Assembly: GCA_963756495.1 (NCBI GenBank) | Contig: CAVWNS010000014.1 | Location: forward strand, 620,001 to 684,000 | Direction: 5' to 3' | DNA from: DATFDN01 sp963756495 | GTDB taxonomy: Bacteria; Pseudomonadota; Alphaproteobacteria; Acetobacterales; Acetobacteraceae | DNA length: 64,000 nt | Shown: piece by piece, positions 1 to 8,903 of the stretch | Numbering within the stretch: position 1 is the first letter of the stretch | Layout: each line of letters begins with the position of its first letter | The notes under the pieces: generated by a model | What the model was told of the DNA's origin: nothing | What the model saw: only the letters and a program-made list of their open reading frames with translations | The model's database searches: none | Translations under genes and position numbers: made by a program

Positions 1-1
1 G

Positions 2-910
2 ACGAGCGCGCAAGGCGAGGGCTCCACCTTCACCCTCTGCCTGCCGGCGGAACTGCCGACCGATGGGATCGCGGAGGCCATCCCCGGCAATGTCGAGATC
101 CCCGAAGGGGCGTGCGTGCTGGTGGTGGACGACGACCCTGCCCAGCGTGACCTGCTCAGCCGTTTCCTGGAGCGCCAGGGCTTTGCCGTCCGCAGCGCGG
201 CCGACGGTCAGGCCGGCCTAGCCCTCGCCCGAGCGATCCGCCCCACCGCGATTCTGCTCGACGTGGAGATGCCGCGCATGGACGGCTGGTCCATGCTGCA
301 CGCGGTCCGCGCGGACCCGGACCTCGCCGAGACGCCGGTCGTCATGGTCTCCGTCCTCCACGAGGAAAGCCTGGGCTTTGCCCTCGGCGCCACCGACTAC
401 GTCACCAAGCCGGTCGATTGGGAGCAGCTCAAGGAGATCATCGACCGCTTCCGCGAGCCCGGATCGGATGCAGACGGAGCGCCGGTCGCGCCGGGCGAGG
501 TGCTCGTCGTGGACGACGACGCGGATTTGCGGGCGCGGCTGCGGACCCGGTTGGAGGGCGTGGGTTTGCATGTGACCGAGGCCGCCGACGGGCGGGAGGC
601 GCTCGCTGAGGTGGACCGCCGCGTGCCGGGGCTGGTGCTGCTCGATCTGACGATGCCCGTCATGGACGGTTTCGCCTTCCTGAAGGCGCTGCGTGCGCGC
701 CCGCACGGGCGCAACGTGCCGGTCGTCGTGCTCACCGCCCGCGACGTGACCGCCGCCGAGCAGGCCTGCTTGGCGCGGAAAGCGGATCGGGTGGTCCTCA
801 AGGGCAGCGTGAGCCTGAGCGAGCTGGCCAAGGATTTGCGGGAACTCGCTCCACCGGAAGCCAGCCCCGAGCCCGTCGAAGCATCGGGGCAGGACACCGG
901 GTCGGGCTGA
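2..910 (+). CDS. Hybrid sensor histidine kinase, C-terminal part (partial)
   Basis: The reading frame is open from the window edge. The first residues, GEGSTFTLCLPAE, are the end of a HATPase_c domain, so this is the tail of a hybrid kinase and not a free response regulator; a GTG at 116 would be an artefactual start. Two receiver domains follow. The first has VVDDD, the phospho-acceptor Asp in ILLDVEMPRMDG and the Lys in TKPV. The second has VVDDD, Asp in VLLDLTMPVMDG, the Thr in VLTARD and a Lys in LKGS. A Pro/Glu/Ser-rich tail ends the protein. It probably passes phosphate from a kinase core encoded upstream of the window. Whether the kinase is membrane-bound cannot be seen. Confidence 0.9.
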   Translation, partial: TSAQGEGSTFTLCLPAELPTDGIAEAIPGNVEIPEGACVLVVDDDPAQRDLLSRFLERQGFAVRSAADGQAGLALARAIRPTAILLDVEMPRMDGWSMLHAVRADPDLAETPVVMVSVLHEESLGFALGATDYVTKPVDWEQLKEIIDRFREPGSDADGAPVAPGEVLVVDDDADLRARLRTRLEGVGLHVTEAADGREALAEVDRRVPGLVLLDLTMPVMDGFAFLKALRARPHGRNVPVVVLTARDVTAAEQACLARKADRVVLKGSVSLSELAKDLRELAPPEASPEPVEASGQDTGSG

Positions 911-980
911 CGCGGGCGGGGTTGCAGGGGCGGGATCGCCGGCGCATCTCTTGGCCGTGCGCACCAAGGGGGGATGACCG

Positions 981-1958
981 ATGCCCGAGCAATTCAAGCC
1001 GCTGGTGTTCGACCCGCCGCTCCGGGGCCGCATCTACGACAGCATCGCCGAGACGATCGGCAATACGCCGCTGGTGCGCATCCCGCGGATCTGCAAGGAA
1101 GAGGGCATCACGGCCGACATCTGCCTCAAGCTCGAGTTCTTCAATCCGATCGCCAGCGTCAAGGACCGCATCGGGGTCAGCATGATCCTGGCGATGGAGC
1201 GCGACGGCAGGCTGGAGCCGGGCGGGACCGTCGTCGAGGCGACATCGGGCAATACCGGGATCGGCCTCGCCTTCGTCTGCGCCGCGCGCGGCTATCGGCT
1301 GATCCTGACCATGCCCGAGAGCGTCTCGGTCGAGCGGCAGAAGATGCTGCGCTACCTGGGCGCGGAGATCGACCTGACGCCGCGCGAGAAGGGCATGAAC
1401 GGCGCCATCGCCCGCGCCCATGAGCGGCTGGCGAGCATTCCGGATGCGGTGCTGGCCGACCAGTTCGGCAATCCCGCCAATCCCGAGATCCACCGGAACA
1501 CGACCGCCGAGGAGATCTGGCACGACACGAAGGGCGAGGTGGACGTGATCGTGTCGGGCGTCGGCACCGGCGGCACGTTGACCGGCTGCGCGCAGGTCCT
1601 GAAGCCGCGCCGCCCCGGCCTGCGCATGATCGCGCTGGAGCCGGCCGCCAGCCCCGTCCTGTCAGGCGGCAAGCCGGGCCCGCACCCGTTGCAGGGCCTC
1701 GGCGCCGGCTTCGTGCCGAAAATCCTCGACACCGACCTGATCGACGAGGTGATCCAGATCACCAACGAGGAGAGCTTCGAGGCCGCCAAGCGCCTGGCGC
1801 GCACCGAGGGCATCCCGGGCGGCATCTCCTCGGGCACCGCGCTCGCGGGCACGCTCAAGGTCGCCCGCCGTCCGGAGATGGCGAGCAAGCGGATCGTCAC
1901 GATCATTCCGTCTTTCGCCGAACGCTATCTCAGCACGGCGCTGTTCGAGGGGCTTTGA
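981..1958 (+). CDS. cysK: Cysteine synthase (O-acetylserine sulfhydrylase family)
   Basis: A 325-residue fold-type II PLP enzyme, expected to make L-cysteine from O-acetylserine and sulfide in the cytosol. The PLP lysine is K61 in ASVKDRIG, the substrate/PLP loop is EATSGNTGIGLA, and the phosphate-binding glycine loop is SGVGTGGTLTG. Length is typical of CysK/CysM. The ATG at 981 has GGGGGATG close upstream. It stands alone, 70 bases after the kinase, and is followed by a palindrome at 1995-2032. CysK versus CysM or a cystathionine beta-synthase-like enzyme cannot be separated with certainty. Confidence 0.88.
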   Translation: MPEQFKPLVFDPPLRGRIYDSIAETIGNTPLVRIPRICKEEGITADICLKLEFFNPIASVKDRIGVSMILAMERDGRLEPGGTVVEATSGNTGIGLAFVCAARGYRLILTMPESVSVERQKMLRYLGAEIDLTPREKGMNGAIARAHERLASIPDAVLADQFGNPANPEIHRNTTAEEIWHDTKGEVDVIVSGVGTGGTLTGCAQVLKPRRPGLRMIALEPAASPVLSGGKPGPHPLQGLGAGFVPKILDTDLIDEVIQITNEESFEAAKRLARTEGIPGGISSGTALAGTLKVARRPEMASKRIVTIIPSFAERYLSTALFEGL

Positions 1959-1994
1959 GATCGTGACCGCCTGGGTCCGCTGACCGGACCCGTT

Positions 1995-2032
1995 TTGTAC
2001 AAATCGACCCCCCGCCGGGGGTCGATTGTACA
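1995..2032. repeat. Palindrome with TTGTACAA ends downstream of cysK
   Basis: An imperfect inverted repeat: the left arm starts TTGTACAAATCGACCCCC and the right arm is GGGGGTCGATTGTACA, with one A bulge and a loop of about 4 bases. It lies 36 bases after the cysK stop and could act as a terminator hairpin, although no T tract follows. A second element with the same TTGTACAA ends but a different inner stem lies at 61434-61471, so the ends look conserved and the stem variable. Confidence 0.7.
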
Positions 2033-2068
2033 TCGGCCGTTCAGGAACGCTTAACCTTTGTGCCCCGT

Positions 2069-2236
2069 TCAGGGGCCCGGATCGATCGCCTGCGCGCAGG
2101 CGGTGGTCGGGGTGGCGGCGACGTGCCCCACGACCGGGACGATATCGAGCCCGGCCGAGGCTACCCGGCAGGGGGCCGCGAAAAGTCCACAGCCGGAGAG
2201 CGGCAGCAGGGCTAGGAGGAGAAAGAGACGGATCAT
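2069..2236 (-). CDS. Small lipoprotein (55 residues)
   Basis: The minus strand encodes a 55-residue protein starting MIRLFLLLALLPLSGCG. It is a classic lipoprotein signal: Arg, a hydrophobic stretch, then the lipobox LSGC with Cys16 as the lipidation site. The short mature part contains CRVASAGLDIVPVVGHVAA and a second Cys pair. It resembles the small alphaproteobacterial lipoproteins labelled DUF6726; that match is from memory. It would sit on the inner face of the outer membrane or on the inner membrane. Function unknown. It is convergent with cysK. Confidence 0.62.
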   Translation of the reverse strand: MIRLFLLLALLPLSGCGLFAAPCRVASAGLDIVPVVGHVAATPTTACAQAIDPGP

Positions 2237-2400
2237 GGCGCCACACTACGCCGCTTCCCGGCCCTCGCTCTTCAGCTTTTAGTCAGTCCTGACTTTCCCA
2301 CTCGCGCGGGCGCTCGGCACCAAACCGGCGCTGTCTGCGTTGAGCACGACACGCCGGGCGCTCGCCGTCGCCGGCCAGGACCGATTGGATTGGATGCACC

Positions 2401-3006
2401 ATGACGGAGTCGCTGCCCTACGGTCCCTTGACGGAGCGCACCGCGCATCTCTGCCTCGACATGCAGACGCTGTTCGCGCAGCGCACCGACTGGCACCTGC
2501 CCTGGATGGAGCGGGTGTTGCCGACCATCCTTCGCATCGCCCGCGCCCAGGCTCGGCGCACGGTGTTCACCCGCTTCGTGCCCCCCCATACGCCGGACGA
2601 AATGCCGGGCGCCTGGCGTCGCTATTACGAGAAATGGCGGAACATGACGCGCCGGGAGCTGGACCCGGCGCTGATCGAGTTGCTGCCGCCGTTGGCCGAG
2701 CTGGTCCCGCCGGCCAGCGTGATCGACAAGCGCCATTACTCGCCCTTCGCCGAGCCCGCCCTGATGCACCTGCTGCGGGCGCGCGGGATCGACAGCCTGG
2801 TGATCTCCGGCGCCGAGACCGACGTGTGCGTGCTGGCGACGGTGCTCGCCGCCGTCGATCTCGGCTTCCGCGTCGTGGTGGTGCGCGACGCGCTGTGCAG
2901 CGCGTCGGATCGCACCCATGACGCCTTGCTGACGCTCTACGAGGAGCGCTTCGGCCAGCAGATCGAGGTGGCGACGGCCGACACCATCCTCGCCGACTGG
3001 GCCTAG
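2401..3006 (+). CDS. Isochorismatase-family cysteine hydrolase
   Basis: A 201-residue protein of the isochorismatase-like hydrolase superfamily. The expected catalytic triad is visible: Asp20 in HLCLDMQ, Lys110 in VIDKRHYSPF and the nucleophile Cys143 in GAETDVCVLATV. Members hydrolyse amides such as nicotinamide, biuret or N-carbamoyl compounds, or the vinyl ether of isochorismate. The substrate cannot be told from sequence. No operon partner is evident; the STAND locus begins about 90 bases downstream. Confidence 0.85.
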   Translation: MTESLPYGPLTERTAHLCLDMQTLFAQRTDWHLPWMERVLPTILRIARAQARRTVFTRFVPPHTPDEMPGAWRRYYEKWRNMTRRELDPALIELLPPLAELVPPASVIDKRHYSPFAEPALMHLLRARGIDSLVISGAETDVCVLATVLAAVDLGFRVVVVRDALCSASDRTHDALLTLYEERFGQQIEVATADTILADWA

Positions 3007-3094
3007 AAGGGATCGGGGCTGGTCCGACAGCGGATCAGCTATTTCCGATGACATGACTTGGCTCTGGCACGCATCCGGGCTTACGCTGCGTGCC

Positions 3095-6000
3095 ATGACA
3101 GGAGATGCGCAGCACCAGAGCGTTGGTGAACGCGGCATCGGCGTTCAGGTCAGCGGCGATGGCAACACCATCATCTTTTATGCCGGGGCGGCCGAACTCC
3201 ATCTGCTGCGCAAACACGCCCGCAAGGCCGAGCCGACAACCGAACTTCAGTTGCTGCGCGTGGATTTGCGCGCGACCACGCTCGTCGGCCGCGACGCGGA
3301 CATGGCGAGGCTCCAGGCGTGGCTCGCGTCGGATCGACCGATCTCGTTCCGTTGCCTCACCGGCCGTGCCGGAGCCGGCAAGACCCGCCTCGCGATCGAA
3401 CTGTGCGAACACGCGGAACGTGCCGGCTGGACGGCCGGCTTCGCACAATACAGCCAGTTTCCGGGGTTCGTGGAACGCGCGGGCGGGTGGCGCTGGAGCA
3501 AGCCGACCCTGGTGGTGATCGACTACGCCGCCGCGCTCGCCCGCGAGCTGCGCGTCTGGATGGACATCCTGGCCCGGCGCGAGGCGCGGCCGGGCGAACA
3601 GAAGCTGCGGCTGCTGCTGCTCGAACGCCACGCCGAACGGGATCTGGGCTGGTGGGCCGATCTGATGCGGGTTGTGAGTTCCTCCGATCCCGGGCCGGAC
3701 GAACTGGCCGACCCGCCCGAGCCGATCGCGCTGGCGAGCCTAACCCTCGTCGAGGACCGGCGCGCCTTGCTGGCCGAGGTGATGCGGCGTGCCGGGGGAA
3801 TCGCGGAAATCCACCCAATCCCTCGTCCTCCGCCCCTTGGCGCGGACGCCGATTTCGACCGGCGCCTCGGCGATGACGCGATCAACAACGAGCCGCTGTA
3901 TCTGATAATGGCCGGTGCGGAAGCGATCCGAACCGGCGCCCCGACGGCGCTCGCGCTGAGCCGGATCGATCTGGCGGAACGCGCGGCGAGCCGGGAACGT
4001 GCGGCGCTGAACCGCCTGGCGGGTAGCTGGAACCTCCCCGAAAAGCTGATCGCCCACGTCGTGATGGGCGTGACATTGCAGGGCGGATGCACCGCCGAGG
4101 ACGCCCTGCGGCTGGTGACGGACGAGCGGCGCGCGATGGGCTTCGCGGAGACGGTGCCGGCCGCCGACATCGTCAACCGGCTCGCCGAAGCACTGCCGAT
4201 GACGGCCGGCACGCAGATCGACGCGGTCCGTCCGGATCTCATCGGGGAAGCCTTCCTCCTGCAAGGCATGCAGGAGCATCGCCTGTTTCCGAGGGCACAG
4301 ACCGAGATCGTGGAACGCGCATGGCGCCGCGCGGAGGGAAAAGTCGCCGCGACACTAGTCCGCACGGCACAGGACTATGCGCGCGGCGACGCCGACCATA
4401 GCAGCGTCATCTGGCTCCGGCATCTGTTCGACCAAACGGACGATCAGACCACGCTGCTGGCGCTCGCCGACGCGCTGCCACAAGACACTCTGGCGCTTCG
4501 CGAACTCGCCGCGCTCGCGCAGGAACGGATAACGAGCACGGTGGCCGACCAGGCCAAGAGCGATCCGAGGCTGCGTCCGCTTCTCGCCAACGCCCGCACC
4601 GCTCTCGCGATCAGGCTGAGCGATCTCGGCCGGCGCGAGCCGGCGCTGGCGGCGGCGGAAGACGCCGTTTCGCTCTACCGCGAGCTGACCGCGCAAAATC
4701 CCGACGTGTTCCATCCCGATCTCGCTGTGTCGCTTAACAACTTTTCCAACATGCTGAGCGACCTCGGCCGGCGCGAGCCGGCGCTGGCAGTCGCGGAAGT
4801 GGCGGCTTCACTCTACCGCGAACTGGCTCCGCAACGTCGCGACGCGTTCCGGCACAATCTCGCTATGTCGCTCAACAACCTCGCCAACATGCTCAGTGCT
4901 CTCGGCCGGCGCGAGCCGGCGCTGGCGGCGGCGGACGAGGCGGCTTCGCTTTATCGCGAGTTGGCCGCGCGACGTCCCGACGCGTTCCGGCCCTATCTCG
5001 CCCTGGCGCTCAACAACCGCGCCAACATGCTAAGCGCTCTCGGCCAGCGCGAGCGGGCGCTGGCGGCGGCCGAAGAAGCGGCTTCGCTCTACCGCGAGCT
5101 GGCGGTGCAACGTCCCGACGCGTTCCAGCCCGATCTGGCGAAATCGCTCAACACCCTCGCCACCATGCTAAGCGCTCTCGGCGGGCGCGAGCGGGCGCTG
5201 GCGGCGGCGGACGAAGCGGCTTCGCTCTGCCGCGAGCTAGCCGCGCGACGTCCCGACGCGTTCCGACCCTATCTCGCCCTGTCGCTCCACAACCTCGCAA
5301 TCATGCTGAGCGCTCTCGGTGGGCGCGAGCGGGCGCTGGCGGCGGCGGAAGAGGCGGTTGCCATCCGCCGGGAGCTGGCGGCGCAGCGTTCCGACGTGTT
5401 CCAGCCCGATCTGGCGGGGTCGCTCAACACCCTCGCCAACAGGCTGGGCGATCTCGGCCTGCGCGAGCCGGCGCTGGCGGCGGCGGAAGGGGCCACCTCT
5501 CTTTACCGCGAGTTGTCCGAGGAACGTCCCGACGCGTTCCGGCCCGATCTCGCCGTGTCGCTCAACACCCTCGTCAAGATGCTGAGCGCTCTCGGTCGGT
5601 GCGACCGGGCGCTGGCGCCGGCGGAAGAAGCGGTTGCCATCCGCCGCGAGTTGGCGGCGCAACGCCCCGAACTTTTTCCGGCCCGATTTGGCGATGTCAC
5701 TCAACAACCTCGCCGCAACGCTGAGCGCTCTCGGCCGGCGCGAGCCGGCGCTGGCGGTGGCGGAAGAGGCGGCTTCGCTCTACCGCGAGCTGGCCGCGCA
5801 ACATCCCGACGCGTTCCGGCCCTATCTCGCCATGTCCCTGAACAACCTCGCCGCCATGCTGACCGCTCTTGACCGGCGCGAGCGGGCACTGGCGGCGGCG
5901 GAAGAGGCGGTTGCCATCCGCCGCGAGCTGGTCGCGCAAAGTCCTGACGCGTTCCGTCCCGATCTGGCCGTTTCGCTCAACAACCTTGCCAACATGCTGA

Positions 6001-6647
6001 GCGATCTCGGTCGGCGTGAGCCGGCGCTGGCCATAGCGGAAGAAGCGGCTTCACTTTACCGCGAACTGGCTGCGCACCGTCCCGACGCGTTCCGGCCCGA
6101 TCTGGCGTCGTCGCTCAACAACCTCGCCAACAGGTTGAGCGACCTCGGCCGGCCCGAGCCGGCGCTGGCAGCTGTGGAGGAAGCGGTTGCCATCCGCCGC
6201 GAGCTGGCCGCGCAGCGACCCGACGCGTTCCGGCCTAATCTCGCCTTGTCGCTCCACAACCTCGCCGCCATGCGGAGCGATCTCGGCCGGCGCGAGCCGG
6301 CGCTGGCAGCCGTGGAGGAGGCGGTTGCCATCCGCCGCGAGCTGGCCGCGCAACGTCCCGATGTGTTCCGTCCCGATCTGGCGGCATCTCTCGCCGTCAA
6401 GGCAGATTGCTTGGACGCATTGAACCACGCCGAGGAAGCGCTCACGACCAGTGCGGAGGCGGTTGCAAGCCTGGCCCCAATATTTGTCGAACACCCCGCC
6501 GCCTTCGTTCGCTGGATGCGTTCGATGGTCCACTATTATGTGGAACGCTGCCAAAAGCTCGGAAGACCACAGGACATGGCGCTATTGGCCCCGATTCTCG
6601 CAATCCTACGGGAACAGAACGCGCAAACAGAGGAGCAGCCAAGTTGA
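3095..6647 (+). CDS. STAND/NLR-like P-loop NTPase with TPR array and N-terminal RHIM-like motif (frameshifted)
   Basis: A protein of about 1183 residues if one base is removed. From the ATG at 3095 (an in-frame ATG at 3053 is the alternative), residues 9-28 hold a motif with core GVQVSGDGNTI. A Walker A, GRAGAGKT, lies at 90-97 and a Walker B, PTLVVIDY, near 137-144. A helical middle region is followed by thirteen 46-residue TPR units and a degenerate C-cap. This is the layout of STAND signal-transduction ATPases: sensor repeats at the C-terminus, NTPase switch in the middle, recruiting motif at the N-terminus. The frame breaks in a run of five T at 5673-5677; four T restores the repeat. The stop overlaps the start of the next gene. 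A defence or cell-death switch is inferred from architecture; the trigger is unknown. Confidence 0.75.
4625..6419 (+). repeat. Thirteen tandem 138-bp TPR-coding repeats
   Basis: Direct tandem repeats inside the STAND gene, each encoding 46 residues of the pattern LGRREPALAAAEEA then RRELAAQRPDAF then RPDLAxSLNNLAxxLSx. Unit 8 contains the single-base frameshift. Neighbouring units are very similar at the DNA level and alternate between SLYREL and AIRREL variants, which points to recent duplication and possible copy-number change by slippage or recombination. The array forms the putative ligand-sensing superhelix. Confidence 0.88.
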
Positions 6648-7024
6648 TCATCGAGTTGGCGACAGCAGCAGTCGGCCTGCTTGCCCCCTACCTGACGGAA
6701 GCAGGGAAGGAGGCGGCAAAGACCGTGGGCAAGGAAACCACCAAATCCGGCCTCAAGCTGCTCGGCTGGATGCGTGACAAACTGACCGGTCGGGCCAAGG
6801 ATGCGCTTGCGGAACTGGAGGAGCAGCCCGACTCGCAACTCAATCAGGACGATCTGCGCACACAGCTCGCCAAGTTGCTAGAGAAACAGCCGGACCTCGT
6901 GCCGCAATTGCGCGCGTTGCTGGACGAGGCGCAAGCGCCGGGCAATGCGATGAACCAGAATGTCGGCGCCGGCGGCAAGGCCATCCAAACCCAGGGCAAC
7001 CACAACACCTCGTCGATCAGTTAG
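6644..7024 (+). CDS. Small helical putative effector with C-terminal RHIM-like/amyloid motif
   Basis: A 126-residue protein starting at a TTG that overlaps the stop of the STAND gene (TTGA), with AGGAG 8 bases upstream, so translation is coupled. Residues 1-20 form a hydrophobic helix, IIELATAAVGLLAPYL, followed by Lys-rich amphipathic helices. The C-terminal residues 106-125 contain NVGAGGKAIQTQGNHNTSSI. This aligns without gaps to residues 9-28 of the STAND protein, sharing V-G-x2-G-x2-[IV]-Q-x2-G-[DN]-x-N-T. Small helical proteins with a G-[DN]-x-N-T tail are known beside bacterial NLR-like genes. A membrane-acting effector recruited by amyloid-like templating is an inference. Confidence 0.65.
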   Translation: MIIELATAAVGLLAPYLTEAGKEAAKTVGKETTKSGLKLLGWMRDKLTGRAKDALAELEEQPDSQLNQDDLRTQLAKLLEKQPDLVPQLRALLDEAQAPGNAMNQNVGAGGKAIQTQGNHNTSSIS

Positions 7025-7061
7025 CCGAGCGCCTGGGCCAGCAGATCGAGAAGGCAACAGC

Positions 7062-7134
7062 TTGTCCGACGCCGGAAAGCCCAGGAAGCTCGTGCGCATC
7101 GCGCTCGCCCATGCCAGACAGTCGCTCCCGCAAG
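7062..7134 (+). pseudogene. IS110 transposase 3'-end remnant
   Basis: These bases encode LSDAGKPRKLVRIALAH, which matches the C-terminal part of the IS110 transposase at 27532-28555. The downstream bases GCCAGACAGTCGCTCCCGCAAG also occur beyond the stop of that copy. The last part of the gene is deleted between the two blocks. It is therefore a scar of an IS110 element directly downstream of the STAND/effector operon. Confidence 0.7.
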
Positions 7135-7207
7135 GGGAGGGGGAGAGATTCCCGCCGCTTCGTAGCTCCCCTCCCCCTGCGGGAGGGGCTGGGGGAGGGG
7201 GCGAGCG
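7122..7207. repeat. Intergenic palindromic repeat, CCCGCAAGGGGAGGG type
   Basis: C- and G-rich arms (CGCTCCCGCAAGGGGAGG and CTCCCCTCCCCCTGCGGG) pair across a short spacer. Related blocks lie at 27358-27462 and 49234-49332. These are probably dispersed, non-coding hairpin elements of the REP/MITE kind common between genes in high-GC alphaproteobacteria. Confidence 0.65.
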
Positions 7208-7233
7208 CGATGGCAGAACCGGTCAGAGGCTAG

Positions 7234-8570
7234 CCCGCGTTTCTCACAGGGGTTCGGCCTGAGGCGCGATCGAGGGATGCTGAGCGGCCGCGCTGAGCTC
7301 TGGGCAGGCTGACCAGGGAGGCCGGGCGAGATTCGGGCGAGTTGCGTCCTCGCCGCAGGGGCGGCGTTGTCGGGAAGCGGTGAGCTGTGTTCGGTCTGTG
7401 TCGTGTCAGCGCGCTGCCCTGGACAGCGAGGCATGGGCGAGCCCGAACTCGGCTTGCCAGGGCAGGCTGAAGCCATCGCGATCTTCACGCGTCGCACGCT
7501 GACGCGAACCAGAGCGCCGGTTTTCAGCAGCTTGAGCCGGATCGTGCTGCAGGGGGCCTCGGCGAACTGCGTGTGCGCGCGGCCGATGCGGCGCAAGGCA
7601 CAGCGCAGGACATGGGCCATCGAAGCAAACCAGAGCCGGAGCTGATTGGCGCGCATCGTTCCCGCCGAGGGGGGGTCAGCAAACAGGTCAAGCTGGCCTT
7701 CCTTGATGCTGTCCAGCGTCGCATACGTGAAGTCGCGAAGTAGCGGGCCGGCTTGCCGGTCGCGGCACTCTCCCCCGCGGCCGCCGACAGTTCGGCCGCG
7801 ATCTCGCGCTCCAGGCGTTCGCTGCGTGCCAGGCCGAAGACGTCATCCACCCGGCTCGCCTCGCACCAAGCCATAAGCGCCTCGCGCGCAAAGCCGCTGT
7901 CTGCCCGCAGCACGATCCGTACCTTGCGGCCAGCGGTGACGGAGCTGGGCGATGACGCGCGCCAACGCCTCGACCGCGCCGGCCGAGGCGTCGATATTCG
8001 AGCGGCGCAGTTTGCCGGCAAGCAGATGGCGCCCGCAGAAGACGGAGAGCGGCAGATAGCAAAAGCAGTCCCCCGGGTCCGGCTTCGCCGGCCCGAGGAC
8101 AGGCTCCATAGCCGTGAAAGAAGCGGCCTTCCTGATGGCCATGTGGCGGATCGTCGGTCGCATCGAGGTCGAGAATGATCTGCCCCGGGGCACGCGGGTG
8201 TGCCTTCAGAAAAACATCGACGAACAGAGCCTCCATCGCGGCTGATCTTGTGATAGCGCGTGGGCTCGTCGGCTCAGCTCGAGCCGGTTCAGCGTGACGG
8301 GACCCCAACGCGCTGGCGCGCTGGGACCCGATCTTGCCGGCCAACGGAGCGCAATCGGACCGGTGTGCCGCAAGCTTCCCCGCCAGAACCGCCAGGGTCG
8401 GATCGTGGCGAAGCTGATCGTGGTCGGTGAGGTCCTCGTAGCCAAGCGCAATGCCGAACACCCGCTGCGTGACCATGGTCCCGACGCTGTGCGCGACCAG
8501 GTCGGGCGTGCGTTTGTCGACGAAGCACGCGGCGAACCGGCCCCATAGCCCGATTGCCCGATCGGTGGCG
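7234..8570 (-). pseudogene. IS1380-family transposase remnant
   Basis: Read on the minus strand in several frames, this is an IS1380 transposase: FAACFVDKRTPDLVAHSV, LGYEDLTDHDQLRHDP, LDLDATDDPPHGHQEGRF, then KVRIVLRADSGFAREALM and a C-terminal MRANQLRLWFAS. One terminal repeat, CCCGCGTTTCTCAC, is visible at 7234-7247. The N-terminal codons and the opposite end are missing near 8570. Frameshifts and a 37-base palindromic insert at 8071-8107 break the gene. The same family forms part of the composite at 16334-18848. Confidence 0.82.
8071..8107. repeat. 37-base palindromic insert in IS1380 transposase, copy A
   Basis: The insert splits the conserved codons for HGYxDCYCYLPL. It contains a hairpin, CCTCGGGCCGGC-GAA-GCCGGACCCGGGGG (read on the minus strand). 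An essentially identical insert sits at the same codon in the IS1380 remnant at 18026-18062, so it predates the copying of the element. Confidence 0.72.
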
Positions 8571-8576
8571 GTGGCC

Positions 8577-8903
8577 GTGCTGGAGACGATCGCCGCGCAG
8601 GTCTCGACCACGCTGATCGAGATGCGGAAGGAGCTGCACGACTTTCGTTTAAAAATTCGAGGGGACGTCCGGGATCTACGAACGGAGATGCGCGCTGAAG
8701 CGCGTGACCTCCGCCGGATCCATGACCGCGTTTTCCGGATCACCTTCGGCGCCATCATCACCACGACCCTGGCGCTTGCCGCCCTGATCGCCCACGTCGC
8801 GCACTGGCTCCAAGCGTTACAGCGGCAGCGTGCCCTGCCGCTCCGCCTTTCGGCCCCCGTCGGCCACCGCCGCCACCTCGCCGTCGCAGAACCGCAGGCG
8901 TAG
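8577..8903 (+). pseudogene. 5'-truncated coiled-coil membrane protein gene
   Basis: After the IS1380 boundary the plus strand encodes a charged coiled coil (RKELHDFRLKIRGDVRDLR) and a single membrane helix (FGAIITTTLALAALIAHVAHWL region). This layout resembles the intact 84-residue protein at 21075-21329. The original 5' end is lost to the IS, and the frame runs on into the 3' end of the convergent xseA. Function unknown; it probably carried a small C-terminally anchored protein. Confidence 0.5.

Noticed and set aside
4625..6419. CRISPR array or satellite DNA
   Set aside because: The 138-bp units are contiguous, lack spacers and encode in-frame TPR repeats.
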